From Curvibacter sp. (lineage in GTDB: Bacteria; Pseudomonadota; Gammaproteobacteria; Burkholderiales; Burkholderiaceae_C), in assembly GCA_020248905.1 (NCBI GenBank), contig JADCGR010000045.1:1-52293 (forward strand): a DNA stretch of 52,293 nt, read 5' to 3'. Position 1 is the first letter of the stretch, and every line of letters starts with the position of its first letter. Of the stretch, positions 44,568-52,293 are shown piece by piece. Position numbers and translations under genes: made by a program. The notes under the pieces are model-generated. The model saw only the letters and a list, made by a program, of their open reading frames with translations, made no database searches and was not told where the DNA came from.

Positions 44568-47378
44568 TTACACGTTGACCGGACGGCGCTGCAGGACACC
44601 AATCGGTGGCGCCCACCGTGCCCCTGGTGGTTTCTTGGACGTCACAAGGGTCACATCAGCCGGCTCGAACACCTCGACGTTGTGCGTGATCGGCGTGGTC
44701 AACACGTACTGGGCTCGGGTCGACTTCAGGAAATGCCCCACCAGCTGGATATTGCGCACGTCCAGGTGCGCAAACGGCTCGTCGATGAACACGAATCCTC
44801 CGGGCGTTTCCTCGTCTTTGAGCAGGCCCACCAGGAGGATGAGTGACTTGATCACCTGCTGGCCACCTGAGGCCTCACCGTCGTTCAGACCAATTTGTCC
44901 CTTGCCATCGAAGTTAAAGTTGACCTTCAACTCTGCCTGGCGCAGCACACTGTCGTCGTTGTCCAGGTGCGGAAGATCCGCGCTGACTTCCACGCCGGCC
45001 AGCTGACCGAGTTCCACAATGTTCTTGCGATACCGACGCACGGTGCTACGCAACACGTCGATATAACGCTCCCGTGCATTGTTGACAGCAATGCGGGCCG
45101 CTTCATTGCTGGCTTCTCGCTGCTGGACCTGATGTCTTTGGCCGCTGACCGTGGCCACCATCAGGGTATGACGCTCCTCCACGGAGTCGTCTTTTTCCCA
45201 CTCGCCTTTCTCTAGGGTTCGGTTCAGCTCCTCCCCGCGCAGTCTTGCCTGCGTGGCGTTTTTGAATTGCTCCTGTAGCGCTGCTATGGTCTTCGCCTGA
45301 ATCCATCGTGCCGGGAACTTGGCCTTTGCCGACCGCAACTGGCTGGACTGGTCTTTCAGCTCGTCTCGACGGGCATTCCATTCCCGTTCGTATTTCGTTG
45401 CAGCGGCCTCGTTGTCGCGCAAGCGCGTCTGAACATGGTTGTAGTCCGCCTGTAGATCGCGCGCCCGGTTTGAGGTCGTTTGGTAGTCCTTGTCCAGTTG
45501 CTGCCAGCGTAGAGCGGCTGTGATGCGCGCTTGCTTGAGCTGCGGCAGTTGGCGCCGGGCTTGCTCGAACACGTCTTTGCGCTTCAGCAATTCCTCGACC
45601 GCCCGATGTCCCTTGGAGGCATCCAGTGTGGCGTTCCGTTGACGGGTGTTTTCTTGCTGATCCGTGGCGATCTGGCCCAACTGCTTGTCGAGCGTCTCCA
45701 ACCGGCGCCCGATAGAGTCCTTGCGTGCGCTCAAGGCCGCGGCACCAAACTGGTAGTCCTCGGGATTTATCCAGACACTTCGACCACCACGGCCGTCACG
45801 CCAGTAGGCTTGCGACGTGATCCATTCGCCACCCACTTTGCTGCCCTCGGCCGTGGACTCCACGCGTCGGATCTGGCCTAGCTGCTTGACCAACCAGGAG
45901 GGCACCTTGTCCGTGAATTTCAGGACGGCCAACAGGCTATCCGGATCCGGCTTGCCAGAAACCTGGACTGTGTCTGTCACGATGTAGTGGCGATAGCGCT
46001 CGCGCTCGGCCAGTGCCATGGCACGCGCCTCGTCTCCCGATTTTTTCAGGAGCACGATCCCGCGCGAACCTCGTAAGACGCCCTCAGCAGCCGCACGCCA
46101 GTGGTCATCCACGATGTCCGTGACATCTGCCATGAGGTAGTGATCGATTCCTTCGTTACGCAAGACACGGCGGAAACGGTTCACGTCATCAGGCACGGGT
46201 GCCAGTCGCTCGTTTTGGCACTTGTCCCATGCTTGCTGGGCCGCGCGCCTTTGCGCGCTTAATTCATGCCATTGTTGTTCGAGCTCGTCCTTGCGCCCCT
46301 CAAGTTCTTTCAGTCGCACTGACAGCTGCTGGGCATCGCCTTCCACCTTGGCCAGCTCATGAAGTTCGTTTTCTTCTTTCACCAGCTGTTCGACCGGTCG
46401 TTCCTGTGCAGACGCGTTGTTTAACTCGCCCTGCGCGACGCCGCGATCAACATTCAGTTGTTTCGCGTCTTCTTCCGCTTTTTGCGCATCATTTGAGAGC
46501 TGCAACAGCTTTTTTCTGTCTTCAACTTGCTGGCGTGTTCCTGCGACGTGCTGTAGGCGCTGCCGGTGCAACTCACGTAGCTGTTTGGTCAACTCGGCGC
46601 GGCCTTCGCTCCACTGCAAAACGGGGATGACTTCGGTCCAGAGTCGTTCCTTCTCGCTCAGTTTGTCCTTGTACTGGCGATAGAGATTGACCTTGGCTTC
46701 GAGCTGGGCCAGCTGAGCTTCGCCGTGCGCGAGATCTCGCTTGGCCGCCTCAACTTCCTGCGCCACCTCCTGCTGCTGTCGACGGGCTTCTTCGTATCGG
46801 TCCAGCACTTCCTGGTCGCCAAACACATCGAACACTAGGCGGAGCAGCTCCTTGGGCGAGTATTCGCACAAGCGATCTGTCTGACCTTGCTCCAGCGCCA
46901 GCACGCGGGCAATCGCCCGGCTCAGACCCGCTCCCTCCAGACGCCGGCGCCAATGCTCGATGCCCAACCAGTCTTTCTCTGGAAGTTGCACCAATGTCTC
47001 AATGGGAACATCGCCCTCCGCCATCGTGTAGCGCCGCTGCCAGTCACCGCCGTTGCGCTCGATGCGGCACGCCAGGGTCACCTGATCCGAGTACAGAAGG
47101 TTGCGGGCGAACGGACGGCTGGAGGCTTGGCGACCGTGAGGCTTGTTGTCCACGGTTGCCCGTAGCCAGGCGGAATCCGCATTGGCATGGCGCGCATAGG
47201 TCTTGTAGCTTCGCCCGCCGGAACACTCCAGTCCCAGGAGTGTGCGCATCGCATCCAGTAAAGTGGTCTTGCCTGATCCGTTCGGCCCAGCAACCGTGAT
47301 GATGGAGCCATCCAACGGCAAGGTCAGTCGCTCACAGTAGTCCCAATGCAGCAGCTCAAGTGATAAAAGGTGGAACAT
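44568..47378 (-). CDS. jetC: Wadjet SMC-like ATPase JetC
   Basis: The 936-residue SMC-type protein has Walker A GPNGSGKT at residues 31-38, long coiled coils at about residues 200-400 and 540-800, and a hinge-like globular part near residues 400-540 (VNRFRRVLRNEGIDHYLMAD). The signature GEASGGQQVIKSL and Walker B GGFVFIDEPFAHLD lie near residues 840-880. It is the motor that extrudes plasmid DNA. The order jetA-jetB-jetC-jetD with gaps of -17, 3 and 9 bases indicates one operon. The system subtype is not assigned. Confidence 0.92.
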   Translation of the reverse strand: MFHLLSLELLHWDYCERLTLPLDGSIITVAGPNGSGKTTLLDAMRTLLGLECSGGRSYKTYARHANADSAWLRATVDNKPHGRQASSRPFARNLLYSDQVTLACRIERNGGDWQRRYTMAEGDVPIETLVQLPEKDWLGIEHWRRRLEGAGLSRAIARVLALEQGQTDRLCEYSPKELLRLVFDVFGDQEVLDRYEEARRQQQEVAQEVEAAKRDLAHGEAQLAQLEAKVNLYRQYKDKLSEKERLWTEVIPVLQWSEGRAELTKQLRELHRQRLQHVAGTRQQVEDRKKLLQLSNDAQKAEEDAKQLNVDRGVAQGELNNASAQERPVEQLVKEENELHELAKVEGDAQQLSVRLKELEGRKDELEQQWHELSAQRRAAQQAWDKCQNERLAPVPDDVNRFRRVLRNEGIDHYLMADVTDIVDDHWRAAAEGVLRGSRGIVLLKKSGDEARAMALAERERYRHYIVTDTVQVSGKPDPDSLLAVLKFTDKVPSWLVKQLGQIRRVESTAEGSKVGGEWITSQAYWRDGRGGRSVWINPEDYQFGAAALSARKDSIGRRLETLDKQLGQIATDQQENTRQRNATLDASKGHRAVEELLKRKDVFEQARRQLPQLKQARITAALRWQQLDKDYQTTSNRARDLQADYNHVQTRLRDNEAAATKYEREWNARRDELKDQSSQLRSAKAKFPARWIQAKTIAALQEQFKNATQARLRGEELNRTLEKGEWEKDDSVEERHTLMVATVSGQRHQVQQREASNEAARIAVNNARERYIDVLRSTVRRYRKNIVELGQLAGVEVSADLPHLDNDDSVLRQAELKVNFNFDGKGQIGLNDGEASGGQQVIKSLILLVGLLKDEETPGGFVFIDEPFAHLDVRNIQLVGHFLKSTRAQYVLTTPITHNVEVFEPADVTLVTSKKPPGARWAPPIGVLQRRPVNV

Positions 47379-47381
47379 GGT

Positions 47382-48083
47382 TCAGCTTGCCTCGCCTGTC
47401 TCTTTTTGTTGTTCATCTGTCTGCGCTGTTTTGGCTTCTGCCGCAGCACGAGCTTTGGACAGCACGGCGCCCAGGGTTCCATCCAGAATGCGCGGTGCCA
47501 AGGTGTCGTAGTCCAAGAGGAGATCGAGGAGTGGGCCTTCCACAATGTCATCACCCCGGCGTTCAATAAACCCGTGGTTCTCAAGACGCTTGAGGTTGCC
47601 ATCCAGTCGCGTTTTCTTGCCCAGCTGATTGCCGAAGTCCGCCAACAACGCCTTATAAGAAATCACCGGACTGACGCTCTGGGCTCGCGGCATAGGCCGA
47701 TCGCTGTTGAACATTTCGCTTTGCTCGGTGTTCTCAGTGCCGCTGTCTCGGGCGGCCTGTCGCTCTCGCTTGGGCAGGATGATCAATGACCACAAGACGA
47801 CCAGCAAGGACACGCCATCGCGCGGCAGGTCGATGTTGTTGTTGCTGTTTAGTGCGCTTTCCCCGAACACGGCATGCTCGACGCTGCGCACCATGGCTGT
47901 GGTGACGTGGTCTGCGTGAATGTTGTCGACCAGGCGCAGCCCTACTTGTGCAAGCCGATCCTCAACCGCTTGCCAGAGGTCAGCGTCGATCAGTGCACGT
48001 TTCACGCGCGGGTGTTGCCGCGGCAGCCATCGCCGAGCCAGTAGTTCGGCAACCAGCAATGCGGCTTCATCGGGTGCGTTCAT
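47382..48083 (-). CDS. jetB: Wadjet subunit JetB (MukE-like)
   Basis: The 233-residue protein has the paired winged-helix character of JetB/MukE subunits: SYKALLADFGNQLGKKTRLD, LKRLENHGFIERRGDDIVEG and PLLDLLLDYDTLAPRILDG. It binds the kleisin JetA in the SMC complex. The start at 48083 (MNAPDEAALLVAELL) overlaps jetA by 17 bases and was preferred over an upstream ATG at 48116. Its C-terminus is charged and probably flexible. The assignment rests on the position and the fold-like pattern. Confidence 0.85.
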   Translation of the reverse strand: MNAPDEAALLVAELLARRWLPRQHPRVKRALIDADLWQAVEDRLAQVGLRLVDNIHADHVTTAMVRSVEHAVFGESALNSNNNIDLPRDGVSLLVVLWSLIILPKRERQAARDSGTENTEQSEMFNSDRPMPRAQSVSPVISYKALLADFGNQLGKKTRLDGNLKRLENHGFIERRGDDIVEGPLLDLLLDYDTLAPRILDGTLGAVLSKARAAAEAKTAQTDEQQKETGEAS

Positions 48084-49383
48084 TGTCTTCTTCTGTATTG
48101 ATTTCCAGACGACCATGACTCATCGCAGCCACATGCATGTCGTCGGTTTCAGTAACCGTGGTTTCCAGAACGGACTTCCAGCCAGAACGTGCCAGTTCTC
48201 CTGTTTGTCCCTTGAGCGTCTTGGCCTGGGCATCACCCAACAGGGGCAACAGCTGCATCCGATAGGCCGCTTGGGCAAAGCGGCCTCCTAGAACCACTTC
48301 TTTCAGAGGCTTGGGCGGAAATGTCTCTGCGTCCGACGATTCGCGCCAGTTGCTCAGTTTGTTAATGAGATCTTCAAGTTCCTGCGGCATGCGCAAGACT
48401 TCCATCTCACCGGCGCCCGCCTGGGCAGGGGGCGGCAATCCGGTCGAGCGCAGCGGATCTGGACGATCACGCTCAAACTCACCCTCGGCAACATCGATGA
48501 GATCGTGTTGACTCACAAAGATAGGTTGCACCCCGAACGACAAAGCATCGTCTAGCAGCTTGTCCAGTTCGACCTGTTCCCGGAGCCACTGGCGAACATC
48601 GGAACTGGTCACGCCCGTGCTACCGAGCGTCACCCGCTGGCGATCCGCCTGCTGCATGGCCCGGTTGAACTGGGAGGCCATCGATAGCAGTTTGGCCTGC
48701 GCATGGCCCAGCGCTCTCGCTTCGCGCTCGAGTCGCAAATCATCCGCTTCCGAGCGGATCAACGCAGTTAGCGCCTCGCCGGCGCGCTCAACCAAGGTCA
48801 GTGCCCGATCAAAGCGCGGCTGCGCTTCCCTGAGCCTAGCCTCTGATCCACTGGCAATCGCATCGGCAAACTCATCATGCAAGCGCGACAGTTGCGCATG
48901 AAGATGTTTCAGTTGGCTCGCATCCGTCAAACCAAGTGCTTGGGCACCGGCCACTTGTGCCAGGAGGGCACCCAATTCGTCGTCTTCACCAGATGCTTTG
49001 GTCAGAGGAACGAGCAGTCCCTGGAGCTGCTGGGCCAGACCGGAGAGATAGTAGTCCTGGGACGTTTGATCCCAAATCACGAGGCCCGTGTCACGCAAGC
49101 GCTTGAGCACATTGTCCAGTGCGGAAGGCTGCAGTGCGTAGAACAGACGGTTAAGGTCGTCACGGCCAATGCGGCCTTGTGGCACGCTGGCCAGCTCCAT
49201 GAAACACCAAAGCCTCAGCTGGACGATCGGGCGGGGACCACTGAAGATGCCGCGCATCGCGTCCAACAAGTCCGTGCGTTGACCAATCGCCCAAGCCAAG
49301 GGCGATTCAGTTGCCAGTGAGGGGTCGCGAAAGTACGACTCAAAGCTCGCGCCCTCATCCTCCTGAATTATTTGGTTGTCCAT
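48067..49383 (-). CDS. jetA: Wadjet subunit JetA (kleisin, MukF-like)
   Basis: The 438-residue protein begins MDNQIIQEDEGASFESYF. An N-terminal winged-helix region (about residues 45-115, RLWCFMELASVPQGRIGRDD) is followed by a long helical middle (LERAGEALTALIRSEADDLR and LEREARALGHAQAKLLSMAS). The C-terminal winged-helix part is PLKEVVLGGRFAQAAYRMQL, as expected of a kleisin that bridges the JetC heads. It is the first gene of the defence operon. It seems different from the DUF3375 JetA that I know from type I systems. Confidence 0.85.
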   Translation of the reverse strand: MDNQIIQEDEGASFESYFRDPSLATESPLAWAIGQRTDLLDAMRGIFSGPRPIVQLRLWCFMELASVPQGRIGRDDLNRLFYALQPSALDNVLKRLRDTGLVIWDQTSQDYYLSGLAQQLQGLLVPLTKASGEDDELGALLAQVAGAQALGLTDASQLKHLHAQLSRLHDEFADAIASGSEARLREAQPRFDRALTLVERAGEALTALIRSEADDLRLEREARALGHAQAKLLSMASQFNRAMQQADRQRVTLGSTGVTSSDVRQWLREQVELDKLLDDALSFGVQPIFVSQHDLIDVAEGEFERDRPDPLRSTGLPPPAQAGAGEMEVLRMPQELEDLINKLSNWRESSDAETFPPKPLKEVVLGGRFAQAAYRMQLLPLLGDAQAKTLKGQTGELARSGWKSVLETTVTETDDMHVAAMSHGRLEINTEEDNERTR

Positions 49384-49449
49384 CGGGAGATTTTGCCCAA
49401 GTTTGGGCTGTCTACCTGGGACAACTCTGTGGTTATCTTGTGCTTGTGC

Positions 49450-49781
49450 CTTGGATTTCTTGTTCGTTTCCTAAAAGCATTAGAGATCAGGGCTAGAGCA
49501 AACCCCGACTCTCATCCAGCCACAACGTCCAGCGGCGTTGAACATCGGTGTCGGATACGCCAGTTCTTCCCGCGCAAAGGATCAATTCGGCGGGCGGCGG
49601 ATCCGGAAACTCCGCAACTTGGTCATCCAAGACCCTGAACTGTATAGTTTCCGGGTGCTCCCGCAACCAAGCCTGGATCGACGGCCGGCGTCCGAGCCGG
49701 GGAGGGGTCACTCCAGCCCATCGCATCTCTGGAACACCCAACCGGTCGCGCAAAAAGTCTGCCGGTGAGTTTTGCCGTGCG
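49450..49781. repeat. Direct repeat, left copy (330 bp)
   Basis: This stretch matches 51620-51952 in the same orientation, with scattered substitutions. It spans the 3' two-thirds of a HAD-family gene plus about 40 bases after its stop. Together the two copies frame the hipBA locus. Confidence 0.85.
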
Positions 49782-49798
49782 AACCCAACACCTTCCAT
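49493..49798 (-). pseudogene. Truncated duplicate of HAD-domain gene
   Basis: From about codon 8 (RQNSPADFLRDRLGV) this frame copies the last 94 residues of the intact HAD protein at 51658-52098, including IQAWLREHPETIQFRVLDDQ. It lacks the N-terminal DFDG nucleophile motif, so it cannot be a working phosphatase. Its first codon directly follows the hipA stop codon (TAG then ATG), so a 101-residue product could still be made by coupled translation. Confidence 0.75.
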
Positions 49799-51088
49799 CT
49801 ACCGCAGCGCTTCACGCGCATGCTGTATTGCTTCATGCTCAAACGCAGGCGTGAAGTCGTCAATGTCCTCTCGTGTCATCCCAATGGCCGGAGTACCCGC
49901 GATAACCCGCCAATTGGATACCGCAGCCACCACTTCCGCAAGAACCGCCTGCGCTGCACCGGGTGCGCCAAGTCCGAAGTAGTCTGCGTGCTCCAGCAAC
50001 ATCTGCAGCGAATCGATGGGTCCGGTGTTGGTGGACAGCCATGTCTTTGATTCGCGGTCTTTGTCTGGAAAGGGATTGACGTCGAAAGCAGGAGCGAGGC
50101 GCCACTGCCCATTGCCTGCATACAGGAAGCCGTGGTTTTGCAGGTGATCGTCGACGTTGGTGATAAGTAGGTTGAACACCATTCGGCGCCACAGTTGCTG
50201 CGCATCCTGCGTCGGCTTCACGCACTTGGCGCGAATCATGTCCGCAATCTCAGCATAGGATCGGTCTTCCTCACGAGAGGCCTGTAGCATGGACGCGGCC
50301 GACAGGTAGTGAATCCGTGCGTAATCGTCTGTTCGGTCAAACCGCTCGATGAGCGCGACTGGAGTCCCATTCAGGTTGACGACACGTGCCTTGGCTGCTT
50401 CGATGCTGGCGTTGGCGGCCAGGTGAAGTGCCAATACCTCACCCCGAGTAACGCTGCGCTCGTCGTTCTTGCTTGGAAACTTGCCGATGGCCAGCCGTCC
50501 CTGTTCATCAAGTATCGTGCACTTGGGGCGCATGCCGCCCAACGATGTCCCCTTGCCCTGCAAGTACTTCAAGTCCTCGGCAGTTTCCTGGCTTCGTTCT
50601 ACAGCACGGCTGGCGTTGTAGATGTGCTCTAGCTCTACTAGTGGCGGTGTCGCACGCTTACCCTCGTCAACTGTCCGAAGATAGGCCCCCTTGCCATCGC
50701 GCAAGCGCAGAGCTCCCACGCGACTGAAATCATCGACGGCCGCCAGGTAGTCCAGCTCCGTCAGAGCAGGCAGTGACGGATTTCGTTGTCGTTCTTTGGC
50801 GTGGGCTCGAGCGATGACACGGCATCCCCAGGCGTCCGGCGCGGTGTCGGCCAATGCAAGATGGAAGATGGAGTCTGCCTTGGCTGGCGCGCGCCGTGCT
50901 TGAAAGCCAGCGACCAAAGGAAGGTCAGGCGAAACTTCAAAGCGGTCTTCGCTTGCCAGCCACTGCGTGTCGTAAGCAAAGGCCGAGAACTCTCGCTGGC
51001 CTTGCTTGGCATAGGCCAGTTGGCCCACCAGGAGGCCAGCTTTCCCAACATAGACGTCTACCCGCTGATTGGTTGTGAGTGGCTTCAC
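49799..51088 (-). CDS. hipA: HipA-type serine/threonine kinase toxin
   Basis: The 429-residue protein has the HipA layout. The N-terminal subdomain (VDVYVGKAGLLVGQLAYAKQ) is followed by the P-loop region GKGTSLGGMRPKC near residue 187, the catalytic motif NVDDHLQNHGFL near residue 310 and the metal motif LAPAFDVNPF. Such kinases phosphorylate aminoacyl-tRNA synthetases and induce growth arrest; the exact target of this member is unknown. It starts inside the hipB stop (ATGA overlap). The pair sits between HAD-gene repeats next to the Wadjet operon. Confidence 0.93.
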   Translation of the reverse strand: MKPLTTNQRVDVYVGKAGLLVGQLAYAKQGQREFSAFAYDTQWLASEDRFEVSPDLPLVAGFQARRAPAKADSIFHLALADTAPDAWGCRVIARAHAKERQRNPSLPALTELDYLAAVDDFSRVGALRLRDGKGAYLRTVDEGKRATPPLVELEHIYNASRAVERSQETAEDLKYLQGKGTSLGGMRPKCTILDEQGRLAIGKFPSKNDERSVTRGEVLALHLAANASIEAAKARVVNLNGTPVALIERFDRTDDYARIHYLSAASMLQASREEDRSYAEIADMIRAKCVKPTQDAQQLWRRMVFNLLITNVDDHLQNHGFLYAGNGQWRLAPAFDVNPFPDKDRESKTWLSTNTGPIDSLQMLLEHADYFGLGAPGAAQAVLAEVVAAVSNWRVIAGTPAIGMTREDIDDFTPAFEHEAIQHAREALR

Positions 51089-51465
51089 AACGCACCTCCC
51101 GGTGTCTTTCGCGTCCGGATGCGCTTGGGAACCTGCTCGTCCATCAGAACCAATCCAATCTGGTCTTCGCTTGTATCCAGCAATTGGGACAGGCGCTGAA
51201 GATCGCCAAAGACATGCAAGGTACGGGCGATGATGTGCAGCTGCACCCGTGGGTCCCCCTTCTCCATTCGCTTCACTGTGTTCAGTGAAGCGCCGATGCG
51301 CTCAGCCAACGAAGCTTGGGAGATATGCCTGCGACGCCGTGCAAGTGAAAGATCCTGTCCAAGTTTCAGGAGCGTTCGCTCAACCGGCAGCGGCATAGGC
51401 AGCGATTTTGATTTGCGTACCTCAAAGGAGCCATTAAGTGAAATAATGTCTTTCATAAGAGCCAT
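51085..51465 (-). CDS. hipB: HipB-type antitoxin (XRE family)
   Basis: This 126-residue protein has a helix-turn-helix at about residues 35-90 (LARRRRHISQASLAERIGAS; VKRMEKGDPRVQL). Its C-terminal tail, RIRTRKTPGGAL, may contact HipA. It would neutralise HipA and repress the operon. The N-terminus, about 30 residues longer than in compact HipB proteins, may start at 51465 or at the in-frame ATG at 51456. AT-rich upstream DNA with repeated sites is a likely operator region. Confidence 0.88.
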   Translation of the reverse strand: MALMKDIISLNGSFEVRKSKSLPMPLPVERTLLKLGQDLSLARRRRHISQASLAERIGASLNTVKRMEKGDPRVQLHIIARTLHVFGDLQRLSQLLDTSEDQIGLVLMDEQVPKRIRTRKTPGGAL

Positions 51466-51509
51466 TATTGCAAATTAACCTAAATCAGTCATGTAAATCA
51501 TGATACAGA

Positions 51510-51562
51510 CCATTAGAGGGCCTTAAAATTAATTAATAGCTCCATTGAGGGTCTTTAAATTT
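51510..51562 (-). promoter_or_regulatory. Candidate HipB operator repeats
   Basis: CCATTAGAGGGCCTTAAAA (51510-51528) and CCATTGAGGGTCTTTAAA (51542-51559) are similar direct repeats 32 bases apart, about three helical turns, upstream of hipB. The region is AT-rich, unlike the surroundings. The function is inferred only from the position. Confidence 0.4.
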
Positions 51563-51619
51563 TATGACCTGCCATAAATCTGGGGATCGGAGGTGGTCTC
51601 CCATGTGCGCTGCCTTGTC

Positions 51620-51952
51620 CTCTGGATTTCCTGTTCGTTTCCCAAGGACGTTAGCCATCAAGGTTGCATCAAACCTTGACTCTCATGCAGCCACGACGCC
51701 AAGCGGCGTTGAACATCGGTGTCGGATACGCCAGTTCGCCCTGCGCAAAGGATCAATTCGGCGGGCGGCGGATCCGGAAACTCCGCGGCTTGGTCATCCA
51801 AGACCCTGAACTGTATCGTTTCCGGGTGCTCCCGCAACCAAGCCTGGATCGACGGCCAGCGGCTGAGCCGGGGTGGGGTCACTCCAGCCCATCGCGACGC
51901 TGGAACGCCCAAGCGGTCCCGCAAGAAATCTGCCGGTGAGTTTTGCCGTGCG
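51620..51952. repeat. Direct repeat, right copy (330 bp)
   Basis: This is the partner of 49450-49781. This copy is part of the intact HAD gene, so it is probably the parental one. The unit from one copy to the next is about 2.17 kb and contains hipBA. Confidence 0.85.
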
Positions 51953-52098
51953 GAAGCGTGGACAACAAGTCTGACGTCGGGATGGGGGTCCAGAAGCTCC
52001 CACAGCACCGGAAGCCAAACGAACTGACGCATGACTTGGGCAGGGCCGACGGTGGCGTGCAAGACGCCATCAAAGTCGAGAAAGATCACCCTGCTCAT
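51658..52098 (-). CDS. HAD-domain protein
   Basis: This 146-residue protein starts MSRVIFLDFDGVLHATVG, giving the DxD nucleophile motif of HAD hydrolases. A late acidic motif lies near residue 100 (RVLDDQAAEFPDP). It matches the short HAD domains found in accessory regions, sometimes called Swiss-army-knife RNA repair HADs. The substrate is unknown. It stands between hipB and the right intron end. Its 3' part is duplicated on the far side of hipA. Confidence 0.8.
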   Translation of the reverse strand: MSRVIFLDFDGVLHATVGPAQVMRQFVWLPVLWELLDPHPDVRLVVHASARQNSPADFLRDRLGVPASRWAGVTPPRLSRWPSIQAWLREHPETIQFRVLDDQAAEFPDPPPAELILCAGRTGVSDTDVQRRLASWLHESQGLMQP

Positions 52099-52169
52099 GC
52101 AACTGATAGTACCGAATCAAGCGGCCGGGTTCACAGGTGTTCTTCCGGGGTGAGAAGTTGTTCTTCTTG

Positions 52170-52293
52170 TGCGCCCAGCATGGGCGCACTCTTGCGGGTG
52201 CAAGTCCCGCTGCGAACTGGTCACAGTGAGCAAAGCGAAGCGCAACTGCGTGAGGGTGACCGAGCGTGGGAAGGAAGCGTGGAGCGTAATCGC
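52170..52293 (+). mobile_element. Group II intron, 5' part (runs off right edge)
   Basis: Starting at 52170, GTGCGCCCAGCATGGGCGC and the following domain I sequence match the left-edge intron on the opposite strand, with a few differences. Only about 124 bases are present. The upstream flank (AGAAGTTGTTCTTCTT) can form a tiny hairpin but is not a strong terminator. The two copies therefore point outward and form inverted repeats at the window ends. Confidence 0.75.

Overview
The window reads as a chromosomal segment of a beta-proteobacterium of the order Burkholderiales, most likely Comamonadaceae-like. The GC-rich coding style, the order rpmH-rnpA-yidD-yidC-mnmE beside dnaA-dnaN-gyrB, and the kdsD-kdsC-lptC block all fit this. 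It covers the origin region, a large nitrogen-assimilation island and a defence/toxin island. Both ends run into outward-facing copies of the 5' part of one group II intron, which suggests an assembly contig that ends in repeats.

Layout. 1-4.3 kb: intron end, a formate/nitrite-type channel, a GDT1/TMEM165 cation exporter, a graveyard of three decayed genes (DoxX, HvfC-like, TlpA-like), and two tandem glycine-rich RRM proteins. 4.4-11.2 kb: bicarbonate transporter sbtA with PII-like sbtB, a short-chain dehydrogenase, lptC-kdsC-kdsD (LPS and Kdo), a CPA2 cation/proton antiporter and apt. 11.2-21.9 kb: the origin block, with an apparent origin between dnaA and dnaN carrying a perfect DnaA box and a DnaA-trio tract. 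22-25.1 kb: a small accessory scar with unknown genes, a DCL/HNH-like protein and a TnsA-helicase chimera.

25.1-42.9 kb is the most interesting part, a guanidine regulon. A TorF-type porin is followed by two transcription units. Each has a near-consensus sigma-54 promoter and then a guanidine-I (ykkC) riboswitch. Unit 1 encodes an ABC permease and ATPase, two DUF1989 carboxyguanidine deiminase subunits, guanidine (urea-type) carboxylase and allophanate hydrolase: guanidine to carboxyguanidine to allophanate to ammonia and CO2. Unit 2 encodes the missing substrate-binding protein. It then continues into a three-His-box oxygenase (desaturase family), two SDRs, an EamA transporter, a creatininase homologue, an isochorismatase-type amidohydrolase and a lactonase-like metallo-hydrolase. 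I infer that unit 2 supplies guanidine or nitrogen from a larger, perhaps creatinine-like, guanidino compound. No such pathway is known to me in this form.

42.9-52.3 kb: a chemoreceptor remnant, a complete Wadjet-type jetABCD plasmid-defence operon, and a hipBA toxin-antitoxin pair. The hipBA pair lies between about 330-bp direct repeats made from the 3' part of a HAD-family gene, whose intact copy lies at the right edge before the second intron end.
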